Shown here: one piece after another, positions 8,831 to 16,126 of the stretch
Position numbering within the stretch: position 1 is the stretch's first letter
Layout of the letters: every line of letters begins with the position of its first letter
Assembly: GCA_037968955.1 (NCBI GenBank)
Contig: JBBKWN010000037.1
Location: forward strand, 1-64,000
Origin: Pararheinheimera sp037968955
GTDB taxonomy: Bacteria; Pseudomonadota; Gammaproteobacteria; Enterobacterales; Alteromonadaceae
Direction: 5' to 3'
DNA: 64,000 nucleotides
The notes under the pieces: model-generated
What the model was told of the DNA's origin: nothing
The model's database searches: none
Seen by the model: only the letters and a program-made list of their open reading frames with translations
Translations under genes and position numbers: made by a program

Positions 8831-10237
8831 ATGAAAATTAAAAGTTATAGTCTGTTATTGCTAGGCCCGGCAATATTACTGCTGACCTTAATCACCGAAC
8901 CGCCAATTGCGGGTATGAGCGAGCCGGCGTGGCATGTAACCGGTCTGATGCTGTGGATGATTCTGTGGTGGATTTCCGAAGTAATGCCGATCCCTGTCAC
9001 CTCCATCTTACCAATGATTTTGATCCCGCTACTGGGGATCGACAAAATGGATGCAGCCACCGCGCCTTACGCCCATCCGCTCATTTTCTTATTTTTTGGC
9101 GGCTTCTTTATCTCAATTGCGATGGAGAAAACTGGTTTACATCAGCGTATAGCACTTAAAGCTCTGCAGTTCACGGGGCACAAACCTGCAGCACAAGTTG
9201 CTGGGATCATGGCGGTGACGGCGTTTTTATCCATGTGGATGTCAAATACCGCTACGGCCGTGATGATGTTGCCTATTGGGTTGTCGATGATCAGTATGGC
9301 GCGTTCGAGTAACCAAGACGATTTTGGTAAAGCGGTATTACTGGCGATAGCATACAGTGCCAATATTGGCGGGATTGCGACATTAATCGGTACGCCGCCC
9401 AATGCGCTACTGGCGGCATATTTAAGTAAAAGCTATCAAATCCAAATTAGCTTTGCCCACTGGATGTTATTGGGCGTGCCGCTGGCGTTGGTCATGTTAG
9501 CTTGTTGTTGGGTATGGTTATGTAAATTTCACTTTAAATTACCCACCTTTAACAGCGGACAATATAACTTTAAACAAGAGTTAGCTTCGCTCGGGGCAGT
9601 ACGACGTTCGGAGCGCTTAGTGCTATTGGTGTTCAGTCTGGCAGCACTGAGTTGGATCAGCCAGCAATGGCTAGCCACATGGACCGGCTTACCGCTCAAC
9701 GATACGATGATTGCGCTGATTGCCGCAACTTTGTTGTTTGTGCTGCCAGGTGATCAGCAACAGCGCCTATTAGTCTGGGAAGACAGCCATAAGCTGCCGT
9801 GGGGAGTGTTATTGCTGTTTGGTGGTGGTTTAAGTATGGCCGATCAAATTCAAAAAACAGGCGTCGCCGACCTTCTTGCCCAGCAACTCAGTCTGTTGCA
9901 CGGGATCCCTCCGGTTTTTATTCTGTTGACCGTCACCAGCTTAATTATTTTCCTGACCGAAGTGACAAGCAACACGGCCACTGCAGCAGCGTTTTTGCCG
10001 TTATTAGGCCCGGTGGCGGTATCAATGGAGTTGTCACCGCTCTATTTGGTGGTGCCGGCGGCATTGGCCGCTAGTTTTGCGTTTATGATGCCAGTGGCGA
10101 CGCCGCCCAATGCAATCGTATTTGCCAGTGGAAAATTGCAAATTAAAGACATGGTGAAAGCGGGGTTGGTGTTGAATTTGTTAGGTATCATCGCCATTGC
10201 AATGGCCAGCAGCCTGCTGGGGCCGCTATTACGCTAG
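8831..10237 (+). CDS. DASS (SLC13) family sodium/anion symporter
   Basis: A 468-residue polytopic membrane protein of the divalent anion:Na+ symporter family (citrate, succinate, other dicarboxylates, or sulfate). Two inverted-repeat halves each carry the SNT signature: MSNTATAVMMLP near residue 136 and TSNTATAAAFLP near residue 379. The matching TPPNA motifs are at about residues 190 (GTPPNALL) and 420 (ATPPNAIV). The substrate cannot be read from the sequence. No adjacent regulator or dicarboxylate enzyme gives context. Confidence 0.93.
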   Translation: MKIKSYSLLLLGPAILLLTLITEPPIAGMSEPAWHVTGLMLWMILWWISEVMPIPVTSILPMILIPLLGIDKMDAATAPYAHPLIFLFFGGFFISIAMEKTGLHQRIALKALQFTGHKPAAQVAGIMAVTAFLSMWMSNTATAVMMLPIGLSMISMARSSNQDDFGKAVLLAIAYSANIGGIATLIGTPPNALLAAYLSKSYQIQISFAHWMLLGVPLALVMLACCWVWLCKFHFKLPTFNSGQYNFKQELASLGAVRRSERLVLLVFSLAALSWISQQWLATWTGLPLNDTMIALIAATLLFVLPGDQQQRLLVWEDSHKLPWGVLLLFGGGLSMADQIQKTGVADLLAQQLSLLHGIPPVFILLTVTSLIIFLTEVTSNTATAAAFLPLLGPVAVSMELSPLYLVVPAALAASFAFMMPVATPPNAIVFASGKLQIKDMVKAGLVLNLLGIIAIAMASSLLGPLLR

Positions 10238-10314
10238 CTGTTGTTGGTCACGGCAACGGAGAATATGACAGCCATAAAACGGGGATGCAGCAATGCCTAT
10301 CCCCGCAAGTGTAC

Positions 10315-10569
10315 TCAAGCAGTCTTTTGTTGTTTATGATACCCATATAACCCAATCAGCGATGCCGCAATCCAAAAAATTTCAATGACAAAACTGGCAA
10401 GGTTAAAGTTGATACAAAGACTGAACAACAAGAATAACGCACCACAAAGATTCATAACGTTATATATCAATCCTTTGGGCGAAAGTTTATTTAATTGAAG
10501 TAAAAAAAAAGCTCCAACGACCAGGCTAGTGCCTGCCATACCGACAATGTCTGCAATAATATTAAGCAT
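10315..10569 (-). CDS. CBU_0592-type small membrane protein
   Basis: An 84-residue protein made of about three transmembrane helices (residues 5-25, 35-53, 57-75) with a short basic tail. The pattern GMAGTSLVVGAFFLLQLNKL followed by a YNVMNLCGALFLL helix is that of the CBU_0592 family, whose function is not known. The 200 bases between it and the upstream tRNA array hold no further gene; a bidirectional terminator separates the two. Confidence 0.8.
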   Translation of the reverse strand: MLNIIADIVGMAGTSLVVGAFFLLQLNKLSPKGLIYNVMNLCGALFLLFSLCINFNLASFVIEIFWIAASLIGLYGYHKQQKTA

Positions 10570-10699
10570 AAAAGTTTAATCCAGAACAAGCTGAAGTCGT
10601 CCAAAACAGGCTGGCCCTTTCCATGGGAAGGACGGTTCTCATAATCCGTGAGACAGCTTGGTACGCAGCGCCAACATCTATTTAGACCCCGCATAAAAA

Positions 10700-10730
10700 C
10701 AAAACGCCGCTAAAAAGCGGCGTTTTGTTT
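10700..10730. terminator. Bidirectional terminator of the tRNA cluster
   Basis: AACGCCGC and GCGGCGTT form an 8-bp stem with a 6-base loop (10703-10724), flanked by T-rich sequence on both strands. It lies 54 bases downstream of the last tRNA in the minus-strand array. Confidence 0.85.
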
Positions 10731-10783
10731 ATTCTGTTGTTTACCGAAACTTCAACATACTGCTGTCATTCGATAAGCCATTT

Positions 10784-10859
10784 TGGAGCGGGCAACGAGA
10801 CTCGAACTCGTGACCTCGACCTTGGCAAGGTAGCGCTCTACCAACTGAGCTATGCCCGC
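10784..10859 (-). tRNA. tRNA-Gly (GCC), distal copy
   Basis: A 76-base gene with encoded CCA. All cloverleaf arms are visible: acceptor GCGGGCA/TGCCCGC, anticodon GCC at 10824-10826, and TTCGAAC in the T loop. It is identical to the copy at 11156-11231. Confidence 0.96.
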
Positions 10860-10907
10860 GTAAACTGTTTTGTTGACCCACTTACTTCAGCTGCGCTGGT
10901 CAGTAAA

Positions 10908-10994
10908 TGGTGCCCGGGGCCGGACTTGAACCGGCACGCCCTTTCGAGCGAGGGATTTTAAATCCCTTGTGTCTACCGATTTCACCACCCGGGC
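10908..10994 (-). tRNA. tRNA-Leu (TAA)
   Basis: An 87-base class II tRNA with encoded CCA, acceptor GCCCGGG/CCCGGGC, anticodon TAA at 10958-10960 in the loop TTTAAAA, and a long variable arm. Confidence 0.96.
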
Positions 10995-11054
10995 AGACAA
11001 CTTTCTTTTCTTCAGATTGAATAAATATAGTATTTATCAAATCTTATCACGACA

Positions 11055-11128
11055 TGGAGGCGGGTCCCGGAGTCGAACCGAGATGGACGGATTTGCAATC
11101 CGCTGCATGGCCATTCTGCCAACCCGCC
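11055..11128 (-). tRNA. tRNA-Cys (GCA)
   Basis: A 74-base gene with encoded CCA, acceptor GGCGGGT/ACCCGCC, and anticodon GCA at 11094-11096. Confidence 0.96.
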
Positions 11129-11155
11129 TACGCTTTTGTCGTAAAAATTGTGATT

Positions 11156-11231
11156 TGGAGCGGGCAACGAGACTCGAACTCGTGACCTCGACCTTGGCAA
11201 GGTAGCGCTCTACCAACTGAGCTATGCCCGC
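11156..11231 (-). tRNA. tRNA-Gly (GCC), promoter-proximal copy
   Basis: A 76-base gene with encoded CCA and anticodon GCC at 11196-11198. It is first in the minus-strand array Gly-Cys-Leu-Gly. E. coli has glyW-cysT-leuZ at the same place next to pgsA; the second Gly copy is extra here. Confidence 0.96.
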
Positions 11232-11264
11232 ATCCAGAAAGGCTAATGCCTTAACACGAGACGC

Positions 11265-11292
11265 ATTCTACTGAGTTTAATAAATCCGTCAA
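11265..11292 (-). promoter_or_regulatory. Promoter of the tRNA array
   Basis: Read on the minus strand: TTGACG, 16-bp spacer, TAGAAT, followed by a G+C-containing discriminator (GCGTC). This is the pattern of stable-RNA promoters and lies about 34 bases before the first tRNA-Gly. Confidence 0.7.
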
Positions 11293-11365
11293 CCAGAAAC
11301 TTGCAGATCACAAATCGTTTGCTCACTTTTTAACTTTCTTGCTGAATAAAGCAGCAAGTTGTTGA

Positions 11366-11908
11366 TTATTGTTTTAAATCTTGCCACGCCGCCCGCAAAT
11401 AAACCACCATCGACCAGAGCGTCAACAAGGTCGCAAAATATAATAACGCCATACTTAAATCAGTGATGAAGCCTATCGGTTGCCAAATCAATCCAATCAA
11501 CGCCAACATCTGAACTGCGGTCTTCCATTTGCCCATATCAGACACTTTAACCTGATCACTGCGCCCGACTGCCGCCATCCATTCGCGTAAACCAGAAATA
11601 ATGATTTCACGGCTAATCATCAAAAATGCTGGAACCGTGACCCATAGTGTTTGCATATCAACCGCAATCAGCAGCAGCGCTGCGGCAACCATCACTTTGT
11701 CGGCGACCGGATCTAAAAACGCGCCAAAGGCGGTGGATTGTTGTAACTTGCGCGCCAGATAACCATCAAGGGCATCGGTAATCGCGGCAAGCCAAAACAC
11801 AAAAGCGGCTAAAAACCTGGCATGTTCATGAGTGGAGTAAAAACAAAACACAAAAACCGGGATTAAAAAAATTCGAAACAAAGTGAGTAAATTCGGCACA
11901 TTCCACAT
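11366..11908 (-). CDS. pgsA: CDP-diacylglycerol-glycerol-3-phosphate 3-phosphatidyltransferase
   Basis: A 180-residue membrane enzyme that makes phosphatidylglycerol phosphate, the first committed step to phosphatidylglycerol and cardiolipin. The CDP-alcohol phosphotransferase motif is intact: DALDGYLAR, then G and two Asp in GAFLDPVADK (about residues 42-67). Several transmembrane helices follow. ATG 11908 (MWNVPNLLTLFR) is preferred over the in-frame TTG just before it. It starts 21 bases after uvrC, giving the operon uvrY-uvrC-pgsA. Confidence 0.96.
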   Translation of the reverse strand: MWNVPNLLTLFRIFLIPVFVFCFYSTHEHARFLAAFVFWLAAITDALDGYLARKLQQSTAFGAFLDPVADKVMVAAALLLIAVDMQTLWVTVPAFLMISREIIISGLREWMAAVGRSDQVKVSDMGKWKTAVQMLALIGLIWQPIGFITDLSMALLYFATLLTLWSMVVYLRAAWQDLKQ

Positions 11909-11929
11909 CAACGGGCTCTCAGATATATT

Positions 11930-13753
11930 TTAATTCTTATTATGACAGGCCGAGTATATAACTTCAGCCTGCGCTTTGGAAATGCCAGGAACGTTCGCCA
12001 GCTCCTGCACAGTCGCTTTCATCACGCCTTGTAAACCGCCCAAGTATTGTAACAAAGCTTGCCGGCGCTTCTCACCAATACCAGCAATATTTTCTAACGG
12101 GCTTTGCAGCAGCTTTTTGCCGCGTTTATTTCGATGTCCGGTAATCGCATAACGGTGGGCCTCATCGCGAATATATTGAATTAAATGCAGCGCCGGCGCA
12201 TCAGGCGGCAGACTCATTTCTTTGCCGCCTGGCAAAATCAATGTTTCCAGACCCGGTTTACGGCTAGTGCCTTTGGCGACACCTAATAACAATGGTTTTT
12301 TTTGTAGTACAAATTGCTGAAAAAAACTAACAGCCTGATTTAACTGACCTAAACCGCCGTCTATCAGGACAATATCTGGTACCCTACTTTCATCCTGCAA
12401 TTTGCCATAACGTTTGTTCATGGCAAATTGCATCGCCGCATAATCATCACCTGGCGTGATACCTTCTACATTAAAACGCCGATACTCACTTTTATCCGGA
12501 CCTTCATGGTTAAAGACGACGCAGGATGCAATGGTTTGTTGCCCCATAGTATGGCTAATATCAAAACACTCCATCCGGTTGATTTCAGGTAAATTCAGTA
12601 GCAATTTAAGCTGCTGGTAGCGTACCGCCATTTGCACGCCAAACGATAATTTGCTGTCACACGCCGTTTTAGCATTTTTTTCCGCGAGTGCTAAATAACG
12701 GGCTTTTTCACCGCGCTTTACTGCCAATAGATTGACTTTACGCTCGGCAAGACGGCCAATGGCTTCGGCGATGGCATCTGCATCTGCCAGATCCTGCCCC
12801 AGCACGATATCACGTGGGATCGACTGGCCACTGATGCCATTTAAATAAAACTGTAATAAAAAGGCGGGTAGCACTTCGTCGGGATCGGTATCAGCAGGAA
12901 CTTTGGGGTGATATGTTTTGCTGCCCAAAATTTTTCGGTCCCTGACAAACAACACATGCATAGCCGCAACCCCATGCGAATAATGAAAACCAATCACATC
13001 CATTTCATCTTGATCGCCACTGACCGTTTGTTGCTCTTGTACTTTGCGCAGTGCCGCAATTTGATCCCGCAACTGCGCAGCCTGCTCAAATTCTAGGTTT
13101 TGACTGGCTTGGTCCATATGAGCGACCAAATCATCAATCACAACCTGGTTTTTCCCAGCTAAAAACAACCGCGTCAACCGAACTTGTTCGGCATAGGCTT
13201 CATCACTAATTTTGCCAACACAAGGGGCGGCGCAGAGTTTCAGCTGATATTGCAAACAAGGCCGGGTTCTGGCGCGATAAAAACCATCTTCACATTGACG
13301 TACTGGGAAAATTTTTTGTAGGAGTTTCAAGCTCTCCCATACCGCGCCTGCACTCGGGTACGGCCCAAAATATTGACCCGCATTTTTACGCGGACCACGA
13401 TGGGACGTCAGTCTTGGGTGTTTGTGATCGGTCAGCAGAATAAATGGATAGGACTTGTCATCCCGCAGCAGCACATTATATTTGGGCATAAACTGCTTAA
13501 TGAGATTATTTTCCAAAATCAGCGCTTCGGTTTCACTGTGGGTCACAATCAGTTCCACAGCAGCAATCTGGCTGACTAAAGCGCGCGTTTTTACACCCGG
13601 CACATGGGTGCGAAAATAACTCGCCAGACGCTTTTTTAAGTCTTTTGCTTTACCAACGTAAATAACCACGTCTTGCTGGTTCAGCATTCGGTAAACCCCG
13701 GGCTGCTGCGGCACAGTAGCTAAAAACGTTTTGGCGTCAAAGGCAGGTGTCAT
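11930..13753 (-). CDS. uvrC: Excinuclease ABC subunit C
   Basis: A 607-residue UvrC, the nuclease that makes both incisions in nucleotide excision repair. Domains in order: N-terminal GIY-YIG endonuclease (PGVYRML...VIYVGKAKDLKKRL, residues 10-40), UVR motif for UvrB contact (about 195-230), RNase H-like endonuclease domain (ECFDISHT...VLIDGGLGQL), and C-terminal helix-hairpin-helix pair (IAGIGEKRR...VPGISKAQA). The frame is open to a TTG at 13774 that overlaps uvrY; ATG 13753 gives the usual N-terminus and the family length. Follows uvrY by 13 bases. Confidence 0.96.
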   Translation of the reverse strand: MTPAFDAKTFLATVPQQPGVYRMLNQQDVVIYVGKAKDLKKRLASYFRTHVPGVKTRALVSQIAAVELIVTHSETEALILENNLIKQFMPKYNVLLRDDKSYPFILLTDHKHPRLTSHRGPRKNAGQYFGPYPSAGAVWESLKLLQKIFPVRQCEDGFYRARTRPCLQYQLKLCAAPCVGKISDEAYAEQVRLTRLFLAGKNQVVIDDLVAHMDQASQNLEFEQAAQLRDQIAALRKVQEQQTVSGDQDEMDVIGFHYSHGVAAMHVLFVRDRKILGSKTYHPKVPADTDPDEVLPAFLLQFYLNGISGQSIPRDIVLGQDLADADAIAEAIGRLAERKVNLLAVKRGEKARYLALAEKNAKTACDSKLSFGVQMAVRYQQLKLLLNLPEINRMECFDISHTMGQQTIASCVVFNHEGPDKSEYRRFNVEGITPGDDYAAMQFAMNKRYGKLQDESRVPDIVLIDGGLGQLNQAVSFFQQFVLQKKPLLLGVAKGTSRKPGLETLILPGGKEMSLPPDAPALHLIQYIRDEAHRYAITGHRNKRGKKLLQSPLENIAGIGEKRRQALLQYLGGLQGVMKATVQELANVPGISKAQAEVIYSACHNKN

Positions 13754-13766
13754 GACTACAGTAAAC

Positions 13767-14420
13767 TCAGACAATATCGATCATGCCATGGCGCAGTGCC
13801 AGATGCGTTAACTCGACATCGCCGCTGATCCCTAGCTTTTCAAACATCCGATATCGATACGAGTTTACCGTTTTTGCACTGACACTGAGTTGCTCGGCAA
13901 TATCGTTGACCTTACCGCCTTTGGTAATCATCAACATAATTTGCAATTCACGTTCCGACAACTCATCAAAGGGGTTTTGGCTATTTGACTGGATTTTACT
14001 CAGCGCCATCTTCTGTGCAACTTCATCAGAGATATAACGCTGACCTGCAGCAACTTTGCGAATAGCGTCAATCATCTCTTTTGGCGCCGCGTTTTTTGAG
14101 ATAAAACCTGCGGCCCCCATTTGCATCACTTTGGTTGGTACTGGCTCTTCGAACGACACCGACAATGCCAGAACTTTAATATCCGGACAATAATGTAAAA
14201 TTCGCTTGGTCGCTGCCATACCACCGATACCGGGCATATTCATATCCATTAACACCACATCGGGCGGAATGACTTCCGTGGTTTCATTGCGACAATATTG
14301 CACCGCTTGCTCACCTGAACTGGCTTCGGCAACCACCCGCAGGCCACGTTCATCTTTTAAAATACGGCTGATACCAGTCCGAACCAACTCATGATCGTCA
14401 ACCAACAAAATGTTAATCAA
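13767..14420 (-). CDS. uvrY: Response regulator UvrY/GacA (TTG start)
   Basis: A 217-residue LuxR-type response regulator, partner of the BarA/GacS kinase, which controls the Csr system. The receiver domain begins INILLVDDHELVRTG with paired Asp, the phospho-Asp is in VVLMDMNMPG near residue 55, and the output helix-turn-helix is in LSERELQIMLMITKGGKVN...KTVNSYRYR (residues 148-185). The open frame continues upstream to 14666, but the family starts just before the INILLVDD strand. The TTG at 14420, eight bases after GGTGG, gives the family length. Confidence 0.92.
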   Translation of the reverse strand: MINILLVDDHELVRTGISRILKDERGLRVVAEASSGEQAVQYCRNETTEVIPPDVVLMDMNMPGIGGMAATKRILHYCPDIKVLALSVSFEEPVPTKVMQMGAAGFISKNAAPKEMIDAIRKVAAGQRYISDEVAQKMALSKIQSNSQNPFDELSERELQIMLMITKGGKVNDIAEQLSVSAKTVNSYRYRMFEKLGISGDVELTHLALRHGMIDIV

Positions 14421-14656
14421 TTGCAATACCACCGAAAGGAACGTACAAACGCAGTGAATCAATGAGCCGGTAGCATAGCTGAGCACAGTGCAGATTGCTA
14501 CGGCAACGTCGTCGTGCGGTTCAAGCTGTACTGCATTAAACGGCATGGTATGGCGCCACAGAACTGGACACCACAAAAAATCGGCTAAATACATCCAAGC
14601 TGACTTGGTGACTTGCTGACTTTTGAATCGTTTGATATCGCCAGGTCTTAGAAACG
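14421..14656 (-). other. Upstream region of uvrY without a supported gene
   Basis: About 236 bases between the uvrY start and the tRNA-Ser terminator. An open frame in phase with uvrY runs through it, but it has no conserved domain and would add 82 residues to a family of constant length. I read it as promoter and leader. Confidence 0.5.
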
Positions 14657-14682
14657 ACAAAACCACCCTTGGGTGGTTTTGT
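14657..14682 (-). terminator. Terminator of tRNA-Ser
   Basis: ACAAAACCACCC and GGGTGGTTTTGT form a 12-bp stem with a 2-base loop, just beyond the tRNA 3' end on the minus strand. Confidence 0.85.
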
Positions 14683-14688
14683 AAAAAG

Positions 14689-14779
14689 TGGCGGAGAGAA
14701 AGAGATTCGAACTCTTGAAGGGCTACTAACCCTCGCCGGTTTTCAAGACCGGTGCATTAATCCACTCTGCCATCTCTCC
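14689..14779 (-). tRNA. tRNA-Ser (TGA)
   Basis: A 91-base class II tRNA with encoded CCA, acceptor GGAGAGA/TCTCTCC, anticodon TGA at 14741-14743, a long variable arm, and the TTCGAAT T-loop. Confidence 0.96.
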
Positions 14780-14791
14780 GCGATGGACGGC

Positions 14792-14819
14792 ATAATAAAA
14801 ACTCTCGGAAAGCTTGTAA
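14792..14819 (-). promoter_or_regulatory. Promoter of tRNA-Ser
   Basis: On the minus strand TTACAA, a 16-bp spacer and TATTAT lie 13 bases before the mature tRNA 5' end, with a G+C-rich discriminator. Confidence 0.6.
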
Positions 14820-15005
14820 AGCGCTTTTTCGTAACTTACGACCTGTTTGCTCAGCTTTTCACCAATAACGGCCGATTTGCAGACAAGTTCAAAAATCCTC
14901 AGCGGCGCAATCAAGAACGATAAGGCCACAACCAGCACCCGTCTGGCGGTAATAATATTTTTCATAACACCGTCAGCCTGACACGAACCCTGATTCAGGT
15001 TTACA

Positions 15006-16046
15006 ATGGCAAAAAAACCAGAGTGCCCTTCTATGTCAACCAAACGAATTTATGTCGCTTATACCGGCGGTACCATTGGGATGCAAAAATCTGATCATGG
15101 TTACATCCCTGTCCCCGGTTTTTTATCAGAGACCGTCAAAGCCATGCCGGAATTCTACCGTGGTGAAATGCCAGAATTCGATATTCACGAATATCATCCG
15201 GTCATCGACTCATCGGATATGACTCCGGCCCATTGGTTAGAAATTGCAATAGATATTCGTGACCATTATCAGCAGTACGATGGTTTTGTAGTACTGCATG
15301 GCACCGACACCATGGCTTACACCGCATCGGCGTTGTCGTTTATGCTGGAGAATCTATCAAAACCGGTCATTGTCACCGGTTCACAAATTCCGCTGGCGCA
15401 ATTGCGATCCGACGGCCAAATCAATCTATTAAATTCACTCTATTTGGCGGCCTATTATCCGATTGCCGAGGTGGCGCTGTACTTTAATAATCAATTGTTT
15501 CGCGGCAATCGCGCCACAAAAGCCGACGCCGATGGCTTTAATGCCTTTGCTTCGCCCAATTTCCCGGCGCTATTACAAGCGGGCATCCATATTGAAGTAC
15601 TTGCCGGGCAATTGTCTGACACCAGTCAGCATCACCCGCTACAAGTGGCACAAATTACACCACAGCCGATCAGTGTCGTGACCTTGTACCCTGGGATCAG
15701 CGTTGATGTGATCCGTAACATGGCGGCAGCACCGGTGCGGGCGCTGATTATTAAATCTTATGGCGTAGGTAACGCCCCGCAAGCGGAGCCCCTGTTATCC
15801 GCACTACGTGAAGCATCAGAACGCGGTACTATTATTGTCAACTGTACCCAGTGTTTTAAAGGCAAAGTGAATATGGATGGCTATGCCACCGGTAATGCTT
15901 TAAGAACGAGTGGCGTGATAAGTGGTTTTGATATGACATTAGAAGCGACGTTGACCAAATTGCATTATTTACTCAGTCAACCATTAACCGCCGGGCAAAT
16001 TCGCAGCATGATGCAAACAAACCTTCGTGGTGAGCTTTCCTGCTAA
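15006..16046 (+). CDS. ansA: Type I L-asparaginase (cytoplasmic)
   Basis: A 346-residue asparaginase of the AnsA type, hydrolysing L-asparagine to aspartate and ammonia. Both catalytic Thr motifs are present: YTGGTIGMQ near residue 18 and LHGTDTMAYTAS near residue 97; the Lys of the second triad is expected in the VTGSQIPL region. No signal peptide, consistent with the cytoplasmic type I enzyme. ATG 15006 has AGG six to seven bases upstream; an internal ATG at 15033 would give 337 residues, closer to E. coli AnsA, and is a real alternative. A hairpin terminator follows. Confidence 0.94.
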   Translation: MAKKPECPSMSTKRIYVAYTGGTIGMQKSDHGYIPVPGFLSETVKAMPEFYRGEMPEFDIHEYHPVIDSSDMTPAHWLEIAIDIRDHYQQYDGFVVLHGTDTMAYTASALSFMLENLSKPVIVTGSQIPLAQLRSDGQINLLNSLYLAAYYPIAEVALYFNNQLFRGNRATKADADGFNAFASPNFPALLQAGIHIEVLAGQLSDTSQHHPLQVAQITPQPISVVTLYPGISVDVIRNMAAAPVRALIIKSYGVGNAPQAEPLLSALREASERGTIIVNCTQCFKGKVNMDGYATGNALRTSGVISGFDMTLEATLTKLHYLLSQPLTAGQIRSMMQTNLRGELSC

Positions 16047-16063
16047 TTCTGTCGTTGCTGGGT

Positions 16064-16104
16064 AAGCCCGCCGAACTGAAACGCGTTCAATCCGGCGGGT
16101 TTTA
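16064..16104 (+). terminator. Terminator of ansA
   Basis: CCCGCCG and CGGCGGG pair across an 18-base loop and are followed by TTTT, 18 bases after the ansA stop. Confidence 0.75.
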
Positions 16105-16126
16105 ACACCCTCTTTTACAAGCACGG

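Noticed and set aside
10600..10690. tRNA-Met-like loop (CTCATAA with an ACGG/CCGT stem) between the CBU_0592-type gene and the tRNA array
   Set aside because: No acceptor stem, D arm or TTCGA T loop could be built around it, so it is not a tRNA gene.
10725..11205. Open frames across the tRNA array on both strands
   Set aside because: They are translations of tRNA genes and spacers, with typical peptides such as GNETRTRDLDL.
14726..15043. Minus-strand open frame between tRNA-Ser and ansA
   Set aside because: Its 3' third is the antisense reading of tRNA-Ser (GEMAEWINAP is a common tRNA-derived translation), the rest covers the tRNA promoter and ansA leader, and no ribosome site or family is visible.
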